From: Eremophila alpestris peregrina
Lineage: Eukaryota; Chordata; Aves; Passeriformes; Alaudidae
NCBI GenBank assembly: GCA_009792885.1
Contig: WMCF01000006.1
Coordinates: forward strand, 5,535,769-5,599,768
Length of the DNA stretch: 64,000 nt
Direction of reading: 5' to 3'
Numbering within the stretch: position 1 is the first letter of the stretch; every line of letters begins with the position of its first letter. This document shows, one piece after another, positions 41,865 through 54,779 of this stretch. The notes below the pieces were generated by a model, which saw only the letters and a list, made by a program, of their open reading frames with translations, ran no database searches and was not told the DNA's origin. Position numbers and translations under genes: made by a program.

Positions 41865-42203
41865 TAACTGTTTTAGAGAGAAAACATCAGTGAGACATGA
41901 TTTGCAGTCAGAAGCAGCCCATGTCACCATACTGGCTCTCACATCTCTGAACCACAATGAGTCCAAGCCAGTCCTAGGGATGCTTTGGCAAAGGGAGAGT
42001 CAGGGGCTCTTGGACTGAGTCTGCAGGGTGAGATGAAAGGTGTTTTAGACAGAGCTGGGTGAGCCTCCTGTGTGCACTTTCAAGCCTGGAGCTCAGAGCT
42101 GTCATACCTGAGGGTGAATTCTGTAGACAGTGAGCTGGTCTGACCTTTGGGTACAATCAGTGTTCTATAGCTAGCTGAAGGTTTGGAAATACCCTATTTC
42201 TCT

Positions 42204-42219
42204 AGCTAGATATCTAGCT
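42204..42219. repeat. 16 bp perfect palindrome
   Basis: AGCTAGATATCTAGCT is its own reverse complement and lies within a longer AGCTAG/TAGATA-rich stretch (about 42165-42238). It may be cruciform-forming, or a decayed AT-rich simple repeat. Confidence 0.9.
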
Positions 42220-43282
42220 TCTATCTCTAACTAGATAGCATGTTGTTCAGGGACAGGGAAGCAGGTTATGTTATTGTACCTCATTAGGTGCTAGATGCTT
42301 GAAAGCATGTCCTGTTTAAAAAAGATGAGGATGGTGAATGCCAGCTTCCACCCACAATATACCCTGTCCATTTTTCCCATAGTGTTTCTGAGGAATAAAT
42401 GGCAAAATCTCTGCAGAGAAGGCACAAGTACTGCATTTTATTTTATTGTATCAGAACAATATCGTTAACTGTTAAAAAGTCTTTGCTATGAAGGTGAAGA
42501 TTCACTCATGACATTATTCTTTTTGACTGTTTAAGCCCTAGTAACAGTTTGCTGCACACTTTTTGACAGCAACATTATGACCCTTGGGGCTAAAAAATGA
42601 GGCAGAGATGTAACTTGGCAGGGGTTCTCCACCTGATAGTGAAATATCATTGTCTGTTGGAGCTGGATGCATTTTTGCTTCATTCATCTTGGTCTGCTCC
42701 ATTACCATAGAAGATTAGAGGGAGCTGAGCTTTCAGATCCACTCTTCCTCTCTGCATATAACCTCAGCCTTCATCTAGAGGTGTGTTTGAACCTTTGGAT
42801 TACTTGGGTACATCATCACCCATGTATCATATAGTCCTTCTTTTGTGCTCTTCCTCCCACCATAGCACAAACTGTATTACTCGGCTTTTTCCACTCTTTG
42901 TTTCCCATAACTCAGGAAAATGCCATTTTGGGAAATGCAGAGGGCCTCAATTTAAACTGCAGCATTCACCGACCTGTATAATGCTCCTGGTGTACATAAT
43001 CCAATGGGACTCTTATAGTCTCCTTGATTAGCTTCAGGGAAATGAGGGGTGCAGCATCCCAGTGCTGGAGATGCTTCTGGCAATCAGGAGAGGGGCAGTG
43101 CTACAAGGGCAGCTTTGTAGAAAATGGGAAAACTCATAAAAGCAGAGATTACATCATCCTCTGAAGAGAATTGGGGATTTGGTGTTGTGAGAGTCAGATC
43201 ACTTGTGGCTACCACTGAAATGAAGTCATGCTTCTGCTTTCACACGTAGGCATTTCAGGACACTGAGCAGTGATGGAAAGGG

Positions 43283-43300
43283 TTTTTTTTTTTTTTTTTT
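43283..43300 (-). repeat. Poly-T tract, 18 T
   Basis: Homopolymer in intergenic DNA. No retrocopy is recognisable beside it. Confidence 0.95.
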
Positions 43301-46300
43301 CAATTATATTTGCTATTTCCATACAGCCCCTATTTTATCACCTGCATATAATTTCCTTCTGTCACTGATTAAATATTTCCTTGCCTGGTTTCTTTGCTTC
43401 TGGGAGCTTGAGAGCTCTTTGTTTATAAAGGGAAAGAAGAAGTATTGTGCTGTTAAGCAGATAACTCCCAACTCATGTGTTCAGCTCTGCATCTTTGAGA
43501 GGAGGCCCTGATGCTGCTGTGAGTGCAGAAGGGAAGAGCTTTCACTGAGATTCAGGTGTGACCAGGACCCTCTTCCAGGCTTCATATATTGATGAAGCTC
43601 TGGGCTTATTAAATAGATTTTTCTGAAACAGGTACCCTTAGTCCAAATGTGCCTTACTCCCACTGAGCTTTTGTCTCTTTCTGTTCCTTCTGATCACTTG
43701 CAGGAGCAAATTTGATGAAACATGTTTGGGTAGAAATGGTTCTCTTAATCTGTGGTTATTGAGAAGAAAATTCATAATTGAGGTATCTATCTTCCCTCAA
43801 ACTGATATCCAAAAAGTATTTTGAATGGCCCATAATGTGTATATGGGCAGTTTCTTTCAAGATCTATGATTTTACATTTTTATGTAAATATAATTTCATT
43901 TTCAGAACCAACCAACCAAAACAAATCCAGAATATCTTTTTTATGTTGAAAATGCTTGTATGTCCAAAATACATCTGTTTTAAAAGAATTCTTCCAAGAT
44001 GCTGTGAAGAAAAGTGCAAACTAGCTTGAAAAATCTCACATTTTCTAACAAAGCATTCTTTGGTGTTATTTTTTTTTCTTTCCGACCTTCATTAGTGAAA
44101 AAGTACAGTTCAAACTAAGCAACAGTACCACAGTCTGAGCTTCAGCAATGCTTCCTTTAAAAGCAAGGCATCTCTCTAGGATCACATCTACACTATCATC
44201 TGAACCTTCCAGGCAACTCAACTGGTCTTTAGCAGGTCTGGACTTGGGTTGCTGTGAGGAAGAAGACATGTTCCATTTATGTCTTACTTTGAGTAATTAT
44301 TTGGCACTCAAAAGTCATGTGAGAGTTTGATGTGGTAAAGAGACAGGAACTAGAACCACTGGTACAAGTGTGGGTATGCTGAAAAGACCTTAGTCTGTTA
44401 CCCCATTAGTCGAATTTATTGAAATCCAGTCTCAGGAAGGAAGATGTGGGCTACAAAAGAAATTTTTGCCATCCCTAAATTTTGGAAAAAGCAATAAACT
44501 AAGGTCAACTTTCCAATTTTTAAGTGATGAGCCCTGAAAGCAGTTATTTACAGTTATCATGTATAATGTGATGGAAAAATTAATGTCTTGTCTTTTCTGT
44601 AGCTGTGAGTCTTAACTTTTTCACTACTGACCACCTTATTCTCTCACTCTTCCCTGTCCCAAAAGGAAGATACCAGAAAATTCTGAGTTTCCAGTTCTGT
44701 AATTATATATCTTTTCCACTAGAGGTGAAATAAAAGTAATTTATTAAAAAGAAAGGCGACATTTATTTTTTATATCTCTGTACAATGAGCAAGATAACTA
44801 TTTTGGAAAAACTATTGCATAAATGTCCACAATTTTGAGTACTCAATGTTCTTTTCAGAGGTGCCTGCTTATATTAATGTAATTTCAATCTGTTCTTATG
44901 TTTTTATAGATCAGGATGTGGTACAATTCTTTGAAGAGAAATGTCTGCTTAGTTTCCAAGTGGAACAGAAAGCAAAATTTGGCCCTGAGCTTTCATTTGT
45001 AAGTTTTTCACCCAAGCTTGATTTTAAGAAAAAGAATAGTTCTTAGTGGGTTCATGTCCGTAACAAGTCATACTCTTGCCATATGAAGTAGCCCATTTTG
45101 TAGCTTCAGCTTGCTGCCCCCCAACACAGCAGAGGATCTGTGTTTCACTGACTGGAAGTACTTTAATACGTCACTGTTGTACCTGCATGCCTCATAAACC
45201 TTCTAAGAGTAAGCAATAAGCTTTCTGAGTCTTTTAGTCCCACAAAAATGAAGGACATTTTTTACCAGTTGTCCATATAATAAGGCAAAACTAGAAAACT
45301 GATCATTAAAAAAGCTCTGGATTTTTATTTTCCTATTTCCTATTTTCCTATTTTTATTATTCTTCTCTTTTTTATGAGTCATGCAGAACTCTTTTCCCAT
45401 AGTGTCTCTTTCTTACACAGTGTTGTGAGGGTAGATGAAATCCATTGGCTAAAAAAAGGGACTCAGACAGGGCTCTTGAGCTTTATCCCATGTTCTTACA
45501 GAGTTCCCCTACAAACCAGTCACTCTGTGTAGGATTATCAGAGTAACATGAAGAATTCAAATTCACTGAGATTTTTATGCACCCAGCTGCATTAGGTCTC
45601 TCTCTAAAATCTCATCCTTTTTTTGCCTGCCAGTAAAATGGGGACAGGCACACTGGAAAAGAGTTTTGATTTGCCTGGCAAATAGTCCGTCATTTTAAAT
45701 TTGTTTCGTTAAAGTACAAAATCCTCGTTGCTGTGTGGAAAGGAGGCTTCTTGCCCAAAATACTCGTCTGAATTTGCCATTTTATCTTAATGGCAGTCCT
45801 GACAACTAAAGTATTTGTCTGCTGAGTTCTTTTGCTGGTCAGATGTTACTTTTACATTCTGTTATATTAGCAGATCATGTTAATGTGATTTTATGTCTCT
45901 TATTGTATTTGACAAAGCACCATATGTTTATACATCATGTAATTATGGCACTGTACTCTGAAGATATTTACTTTACAGGAAGCTTCATGACTTTGGAATA
46001 AACAACCATTCCAAGACTGAACAAAACCTGGCTGAGTCGCTGTTTGTGACCTGATTTCAATTAACAACGTACTGCCCTAATCATGGAAGTATTGTGTATG
46101 TGCATGTGTGTGTAGGGGAGGCTGGGATTTCACTCCTTAGCAGAGGCTCTGATACTCTTTTAGTGCCCTAAACTTGCTTTAACATCCACACAGGGTTCAC
46201 AGACATGCTGCAGGAGACCCAGAATGACAGCAGGAAGTTGGGTAGGATACACAAAGTACCAGAATTCTGCTAGGCACCCTTGTTTAGTCACCCAGAGTAA

Positions 46301-49300
46301 TTTTCTGCCTTAGAACATGAGGCACATGCTTGGTCCATTATGTATCTGTGGCTGTGAGGCCACCTCAGAAACAGAATGCATTATCTCATCCTTGTCATCA
46401 CACACACTGGAAGTTAGGAGAATATCACTCCACTATATTCTGTCTTTATTTAGAGCACAGTGGAAGGAGAAAGGAGCATCTGCCTGATTCTGACCTATCA
46501 AAATCAGTGATGAGCAAATTTCCTTCCCATATCATAAGCATGTGGAAATCCTCCCCACCTGTGCCAAACACTGAAGTGCCTGACATTGAAATGTGCTCTG
46601 GGCATTTGCTTCAGTCTGCTTGCTCTGGTGAAATATTTCACAGTGTGCTCAGACCATGCTGCTTTTGATAGATATTTATCTGAGAGCTGCTATTTTATTA
46701 TGATCTTCAAGACACTGCTGATTCTACAGAAAATCTCCAACAACTGGTTTAAAACTCATAATTCCCTTCCCAAAGATGTGTTTAGAGGGCTGTTGGGTGC
46801 ACTGCAGACTAAAGCACCCACTTCCTGCAAAGACGTTCAGTGTTCTGGGGGCTGTCCACCTAAATCATTTCTGCATTTGGCAGGATTGTGGGTTTTTATA
46901 GGAAAACTGCACATCAAACATAGATTAATACAAATATGCAGGCTTCTCTGAGATTTTTCGGAATTGTTAAAAGTTCTGGGCAATTTATTTCTGAGAAGTA
47001 AGGGTGTGTAGTTAAACAGCATGTATTGATCTAAGAGTTGTTTTTTTACGTTCTCATTACAGAGTGGTGTTGATACAATGATGGGAAAAGGTATCATCCC
47101 TCCAGAATAAGGAGTTTAACAGCAGGAAGATAAAAAGAAAAGCAACAAACCCCTGTATATTTCTTCTCATTTATTTTTAGTTGTTAAGTTAGTATAGGGA
47201 AAGCTAACAGCTGAAATTTAGAGAAGTTACTGATCTGTGCAACTGCAAAAGGTGTTTATTTATACTAAATGCAGGGTCAGTGGCAGGCAGGGCAGAGTTA
47301 TCAGAGGAAAAAAATTTATATTTTCAAAAATTATGATGGTGTTTTTCATTAAGAGGAATGTCCTTTCCCACTCACCTTCCCCATGCCAAGTAATGAGGTT
47401 TGGCAAAATGTGTTTTGGCTCTTGAGCTTTGATTTTCTGTCTGATATTTGGAGAGTTTTTATGGGAAACTATATATTTCACAAATGCATTTGATCAAGAG
47501 AGAAATCTCAATCTTCGTGCAGGAAGATTATGGAAAGAAGAACACAATTTTTTTTTCCCCACAAAACCTGGCTGAAAAAGCTGATGGCAATAATAAACTC
47601 TCCTTACAGTGGACAACAAAGAAAATATTGCAGTCTGATGTTTTCCTGTCAAAAGAGAAAAACTGCTTCCTTCTCCCCACTTAAACACTATATGGGCATC
47701 ATGGACCATGACAAATTCTTGATAACGAGGTGAGCAGAAGGATGGGCAATAGTAGGCAAAGACTGTTCACAGTAACCTGTGAGCTTTTCTAGAGAGAAAA
47801 CAAGCAGCTGTGGGCTCAGCAGCAGCTGTCTGCCTGACCTGGGCACCAACCTCACACAAATCTAAGTTATTTAATGGGCAGAATCTCCTAAAGTAAATGA
47901 ACACCCTTCTCACATTGTCAGGGGGCAGATGTGAAAACCTTTGAAGACTCTCCAGGGAGATCTGGTACACCTGACTTGGATTTTTGCTTTTCAGAATACA
48001 AAATAATTTCCAAAGTGATACATTCCCCTCCATTGGTGTTACAGGGAACATATTCATTTATTTAGAGAAACATCATGATATGGGTTGTAAACGTGGGTGC
48101 TGATTAGATATGAACTGTGTCCCCTGACCTAGATTACCTCAGCTGAAGAACCATTTGAAAAAAAAAAATTGAACATTTGAAAAATTGAAACCATCTGAGG
48201 AATACACACAGGTGATTCCTTACCTGTTCCTGATTCTAATACTGGAGTAAAAGGAATAAGTATCCCCTTGCTGGTTCCACCAGCCTCTGCAAGCTGGAGA
48301 GTAGCTGTGCAATCCAGTCACAGCCTTGTTCACAGCAGGGAACCTGATGCTTTGCCTTAAATGTGCTCTGAAGTGCATTGCAGACATGTGGATGTTACAG
48401 GAGGGCTGAAGAGAGGCACATGGGAATAATTTGTAATCAATGCAGCAACTTAGATTGTTTCTCCTGAACACCTATCATCATTTTTTGTAAGTAAGATGAC
48501 TTCAAATAATCTGCATTTCTCATCTGTTTTCTGACTCCTCCGAAATGTAAATCCTATGAATGTAATGGCTCTGTAATTTATCATTCCTCTTTCTGGTTTC
48601 TTGTTAGGATATACATAAGCATTAGACTGACCTTAATAGCACTGTACTTTCTAATCAGAAATTGTGGATTGATGACTGATGGTCTGAGTAACCAGCTGCT
48701 TGTCTTCCTCCCCAGAAGTATTTTCTGGTTTACCTGAAACTTAATTTTGTTAGGCCACAGTTTCTGATCTCTCTACAGATTAATTTTGCAAACAAGCCGT
48801 CCTGTAACTTTTTACAGTAGTATGTCTTCTTGTAGGAGAATGTCACCTTAATTAGGATGACTGCAGAGATTTCCCAATCTGTCGTCTGTGCCCAGACTGC
48901 TAAACACAATTTCTGAAGTGACAGCCTCCCTGCAGACATCCTTTTGGAGCTCTGGAGTTCCATGGCTCCTAGGATCAGACAAAAGGCCACCACTTTTAAG
49001 ACCTCGTGTCTAGACTTTGGGATTCAAGCATATTTGTTTCACTAAAAGGGAAGAGTCTTTCTGACTAGCAGTGAGCTGATTTTTTTGAAGTAGCTGTGAG
49101 GAAGACAGAAAAGTCTGGTTTTCATTTCTGCTCTCGAATGAGAGTTGTTAAGAGTCTGATTCTCCCTGAATATTAATAGGAGGTCGATGCTTTGAAAGTC
49201 AGCCCTCTGGATTAAATAATTGAGACCACAGACTATAGAATTAAAAGACTAAAATTAATTTTAAAGTAGCATCTCAAGTCCATGATGGTGTTAAAGAGGA

Positions 49301-51351
49301 CTTGGAGCCTAAATTCTCTAGTGGTCTGTATCTTCAGTGGTCACTGGTATTAACTGGCAAGATGAAATTTATAACAACTTGCCACTGTTCTGACTTGAGA
49401 AATTTTATATTCCCTTGATTTTGTTATAAATGTAGCATCACTCAGATGAAAGGGGAGCTGGAAAAAGTCTGTATAATGCCTGTCTACAAACATATGCACA
49501 GATGTTGTACTACTTTTACTATTATAGTAAGTGTACAGTTATTTCAGTATTTGTATTTTTGCTATGAATATATGTATTTTGCTATCAGCTAATGACTGTA
49601 GTAGCTCTGTTACTCTGAGGTATGTGTGGTGCTTCAATTTTTTTAAAAAATCACATTTTCTCATAATTGCACCATTAATATTTCTGTATACAAATACTGT
49701 CATGTTGATAATTTGGTATTTTTCAAGCTGTATAACCATGTGTATATTTCATACAGGTCATCTGACAATGTAATCAGTCCATAGTAAATTTAGCAGAGCA
49801 CCACCTTGCCAATCTCCCATAAATTTATGAGAAAATGGTCCAGGCCTTCAAGTTTTTAATGCACCTTCCTGATGCATTCAGCTCTGTGACAAAACAGCCA
49901 GCAGGTTTTTTTTAAGTTAATGCCTTTGCATGAAGGGGTCGTATGCAAAGAAGTTAAGCTTTTAGCATTTCTTCTAGAAATACATTTTCTTCTGTGGTAT
50001 GTATAGACTATTTATTTGTAATAGATTGCACAAAGGAATGAAGGTGAGTGAAGACATTAATGTTGTTAAGGAATTAAAGAAAATTTCTTGTCATTAGTCA
50101 CTGGTGGGAAAAAACAGAACCTGATGACAAGGAAGGGTGTAGTGGTATGCAAGGCCGAGGAAAGCCTTGTTCATGGCTCTGCCCTTAGGTTTAAGAGGCT
50201 CTGCAGACTATTTATATTTATGGCATTGTTGCCAGAAGTGCTTGGGAAGATGTACACCAGTTTGAAAATGTAGCACATTTAAATGGTTGTGCTTAGGTTT
50301 TCCAAGAAACCAGGGGCAAATTCAAACCAGAAGCGCTTAAACATTGTTTTGATTACAGGAAAATGTGTGAAAATTTGTCGACAATATGTAATTGACCTGA
50401 AAATGCCTTATTTGCTTATTATTGCCTGAGAATGCTTCTTTTACTTGAAAACTGTGAAGAAAAGCAGGGAGGGGCTTTTATACACCCAAGTTCCTTTAAA
50501 ATCTGTGTGACAACCATGCCTGCCATCACCACCACTGTACCAGCCTCAAAACTGTGGGACAATCCCCAGGGTCCCCAAGGGATTCCTTTTCTGGTCAGTC
50601 TGGCATGATAGGAAAGGGAATAAAGTTTCATGAAGGGATGTGATTGGAAGTGCTAAGCCACAGTGAGGGTCCAGAATTAATTTTTGCTGCCAAATTCTTG
50701 TTTCAAAGAGATTTTATTTTTTTCTGTATGTGGGGAAAGTACTTCTTTTTCTACATATTTTATTAATCAATCAGATTTCTAGAACTTTTTGGCATTATGT
50801 GAATTCTGCATAACTGATGCTCTCAAGAGAAGGAGGTAATGGACAGAGCTCTGGGGAAATGTCCATTTATGAAATGGGATACCAGAAAGCCTAATGGGTG
50901 GAAGATGGATATGCAGAAATAAGTTGATTTTGTAGTTATAAGAGTTGTTTCATATCCAACTCAAAGCTTTTTACAAAAATTACAGTTAGAGGCCATTTTT
51001 AATGACAAGGTCTCATTGCTGCCAATTTCCAGCTCACTATGGAGACTAATTCAAAATTTACATCCATACACATGTGGGTACACAGATGGTGAATAACAGA
51101 TTTAACTCAATGGAGAGGCCAGGTGTTAAAAATACAAATTTAGGTAAAATGTGGAAGGGAGAACAGAAGGAAAAAACTTGACAGATGTTCATTGTCTTCC
51201 CTTGACTAAATGTGACTCTTAATAGTCTGAGGAAGTAAGAGACCAGGATAGAAAATTAAAAACTTGACAGAGGTAACAGTCTCTTGCGAAGGCCAGAGAT
51301 ATGCAAAGCTGAGTATGTTATACTTAAGCCATCAGGTATGCTCTAGGTTTC

Positions 51352-51368
51352 TTTTTTTTTTTTTTTTT
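51352..51368 (-). repeat. Poly-T tract, 17 T
   Basis: Homopolymer in intergenic DNA, following GCTCTAGGTTTC. Confidence 0.95.
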
Positions 51369-53524
51369 CCATTATGTGAAACAACATTATGCTGATGCTG
51401 CAAATACTTGCCTGGACATTTAAACTGGTAGGCTCCTCATGTAACAAGTACTTTTGTACAAGCCTGACCTCAATGCCCACTGGGTGAAGGTTTATGTGTT
51501 GCCTGGTGTGCATGCACAGGATCTAGATTTTCAAGCCCTAAGTACTGTAATGTCCTATTTTTGTCATAGATCCTGTCGGGATAAACTCCCCAAGCCTGAT
51601 CCAGCTGCCTGATGGCAATGGGAAGTTGCTTGTTTCAAGATACCGTGGCCAGACAGAGGGAAAGGTAAAGGCAGTGTTTTGTTTAAACTCTGATCATTCT
51701 GATTCAGTGAGATCACATTGCAAGCGCAGCCTGGTGGCATTACCTCATTCCCAATTAAAAAAAAAAAAAAAACAAACTGCAGCTCCAGCTTCCATCTCAA
51801 GGAAGCATTTAGGAAGAAAAGACGTTCTTCAACATTTAATTCAACATATGTCTGGGCACAGGAGTAAACACAACCCTAGGCATGACCCTTAGAAGAAAAA
51901 GAATATGCCATTGCATTTGTAGCTTTCAGACAAGAAAGCACAATGTCTCCTGGCAGTGCTGCTGGCCAAGAAAATATTTAGTGCCATGGTGATAAATGAG
52001 ACCTCTCCTTCATTCTGACCCATCCAAAATCTAGGTAGCAGGTCCAGGCTCCAAAAGGCCAAAGGGAAGGCACGTCTACAGGACAATTTCTCTTGTCCCA
52101 AAACATTTGCTTTAGGGTTGGTGCTGTCAGCCCACACCTGGGAGAGCAGTGTTTGATTCCCATGCCAAAGGAACCTAAACAGCTTTGCTTGGGAAAGAGA
52201 AGCATCTGGGACTGCTTCCATGTGCTCAGAGCCAGATACATCTCTGAAGGGGTTTGACTCCCAGCTGGCATCAGGCCACTGGTCTGAGCAGAAACACCAC
52301 AGTGATGGAGAGAACCAGCAGGTGTTGCTTGTGTGAATGCTGTGCTAGCTACTAAGATTAAATATACTCTGTGCTGTCTATTCCTGGTCACAGACCATGC
52401 TGACTGCTGGAAACAGGCCTGTGTTCTTTGTTCTCTCTCAAAGCAGATGTGGGCTCCAGGTCATATGGTGAGTGGGAAAATTGCTCGGGGGTATTCCTAC
52501 AAATATGAAAGGGATAAAAATTCTCTTTCAGCAGTTAGAGCTAGTTTGAGTTCTCTGTGATGAAACTTCCAGGGGAAGAAAACAGGCTGTTAGATCTTTC
52601 ATTGGTGAAAAGGGAAAGGAAAAATCCTGCCTGGGAATTGGTAAATGATCTGAGCAGAGCATAAACAGACTTTCACTAATAGGTCATGGGTTTGGTCACA
52701 GGTATAAATTATGCATTGCATGGTTTTGAGGAAGAAGGGATGGTCAAGAGCTGCCAAAAAGTAGGATTTAGAAGACCTGATGAGCCAAAGCTTCACTTTG
52801 ATCCTTTCACACATGGTGATTTGCCATGGCCAAAGGAGGGAGGCTCAGGGAACACTGGTAATCTGTGGAGAACACATGAACAGCTGAAGAGTTGAATCAG
52901 AAATTACATGTTTGCCACGTCTTTTGCAAGCAGGTGACATCTGGTAAAAAATAAACTTGATCGGTGTGAAAATAAAATGCTATCACCATGGGATACTGAA
53001 AAGAGGAAATAAACTTGCTTAGTACAGTTAGATTTTTTCTATCAGAACAACATTTCAAAGGATGACATTGCTGTACTGACATTAAATATTTTGCATAATG
53101 ACACTTTTTTCAGCAAACATCTAATGAAACACAGGAGTGGCATTTCTGTCAGGGCAAGCACCCAATCAGGGGTCACAGCTCTGCCAGTCTGTCCCAGACT
53201 GCCACAGCCATTCAGACCTTCTTAAAGCTGGGCATTTAGGATTTCTAAGGTACATAATTCCAACATATTCTGGTCATGTTCTGACTCCAGGACTGGGCAC
53301 CCCAGCAGCATGCCAGCTCCAGACTCCAACAGGAGACTTTTCCTGGGAAGCCCCTGGGAAGCTACGGGATTTTCATTCTCTCTCCAGAGAATGAATGGCT
53401 CTTTACATCTTAGATCTTACAGCACTCATTCCCCATCCCCCTGTGCTGCTGGCATGGAAAATGTAGAGAAGCCTGGATTTGAGCTGGGGAAGAAGGGAGG
53501 AGTTGGGGAAGGTGTATTTTTTTA

Positions 53525-53542
53525 ATTATTATTATTATTATT
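53525..53542 (+). repeat. (ATT)6 microsatellite
   Basis: Six ATT units after a T run, intergenic. Confidence 0.95.
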
Positions 53543-54335
53543 TCTCATTATCCTATTCTGACTTTTGATGGGCAGGAAATCAAAATTAAACTAATTTCCC
53601 CAAACCAAGTCTGTTTTGCTCATAACAGTATTTGGTGAATGATCTCTCCCTGTCCTTATCACATGAACTTTTCCTCATATTATCTGTGCCATGCACAGCT
53701 GAGGAGGGCAGTGATAGAGTAGCTTTGGTGGGTACCTGCTGTCCAGCCAGGGGCAACCCACCACACTTTGTTTTGTTACATGTGGGTCACCTGGTGGAAT
53801 CTGTGCATACTGAGCAACCAATATTCAGCCCTAATATGAGCAATAACTAAGTCAAGTGGAACCGAGGTGGGCATGGTGAGACCAGGTTTCCTCTCCTAAA
53901 AATCACCCAGCTCCCCAGATAAATTCAAGGCAGTATGGAAGAGCAACTAATGAGTGTTTAAAGCAAGTGCGAAGTGGTTTCTGAGCTTCCTCTTTCTTCT
54001 GCTGATGGCATTCAAACATGGACAAACATTATGGGACATTATAGGAGCTGGAGGGAAAACTTTTCTATCCCAGAAGAAAATGTGTCTGTGGGACCATCAC
54101 TCTCCTCAGTCACTGTATATTTTGCTTACTGAACTAAAGGGCTCTTTCTGCTCTTACAATCAAACACGGAGTGAATGTAGCACCAATTACGCAGTCAGGC
54201 ATTTGTCACTATATCCATGTGCCAAACACACGGATTGGGCTGCAGAATTGGACCCTACAGTTGTGAAAAAGCAAAGAAAAGAGAATTATACATTAAATCC
54301 ACCACACAAAATGGTCTGGTTTCACAGGAGCATTA

Positions 54336-54341
54336 TTTAAT
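54336..54341 (-). terminator. TYR: Possible TYR polyadenylation signal (ATTAAA)
   Basis: On the minus strand the hexamer reads ATTAAA in the context TTGATTAAATAATG, 215 bases after the TYR stop. It would give a short 3' UTR. A variant hexamer with no strong downstream element makes this a weak call. Confidence 0.25.
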
Positions 54342-54555
54342 CAAGCTTAGGAAATACATGGTGTTTTTTGGGTGGCATCGTAGCTTATGTTTGATCTGGG
54401 AGATTTTTATAGGAGTGAATCTGATAAGATGCTACAACACTGGAGGTTATAAGAGACTTCCCATTCTGTTTCTGCAGCAAGGTATTTGTAAACATCAATC
54501 AAACACTGCATTCTTGATTAGCACCTTAGTATCTTGACTGAGTTACTGGAGGCCT

Positions 54556-54779
54556 CTAGAAATTGGACTGGTAAGTTAAATTGTTGTAATCTTCACTTTC
54601 TGTGAGCAAGGGCTGTATCTCTGAAGAAGTTCCTCCTTTTTTCTTCCGGCAGGCCCTGAGGAGCCCTGTGAGCACAGCAGTAACAATGCCTCCAAGCACA
54701 GCTGCTCCGACTAACCAAGGCCAGATCTGACGGGCTTGCTGAAGATAGGGTGTCAAAAGGTCTTGGAAAGACTGAAGGG
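54556..54779 (-). CDS. TYR: TYR terminal exon: membrane anchor and melanosome-sorting tail
   Basis: Two bases complete Ala, then LQSFQDLLTPYLQQARQIWP leads into the transmembrane helix WLVGAAVLGGIVTAVLTGLL. The basic stop-transfer RACRKKK follows, then the tail with EIQPLL (an ExxxLL acidic dileucine, binding site for AP adaptors), YNNL (a YxxPhi-type signal) and the end TYQSNF. The stop TAG is at 54558-54556. The minus-strand acceptor reads TGTTTGGTTTTTCAAG. Human has EEKQPLL and YQSHL at the same places, so melanosomal sorting is likely conserved. NLT in the tail is cytosolic and would not be glycosylated. Confidence 0.97.

Larger units (their letters stand above)
37871..54335. other. NOX4-TYR intergenic region
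   Basis: About 16.5 kb between the two convergent genes. Recognised content is limited to a TguSINE1-like SINE (41712-41864), a 16 bp palindrome (42204-42219), poly-T runs at 43283-43300 and 51352-51368, an (ATT)6 at 53525-53542 and an open-frame patch near 51551-51892. No tRNA, known noncoding RNA or conserved coding exon was recognised. Long noncoding transcripts and enhancers cannot be excluded by eye. Confidence 0.8.

Noticed and set aside
47767..48057. Minus-strand frame with an LTR-like feel
   Set aside because: No TG...CA ends, primer-binding site or internal retroviral coding sequence could be seen.
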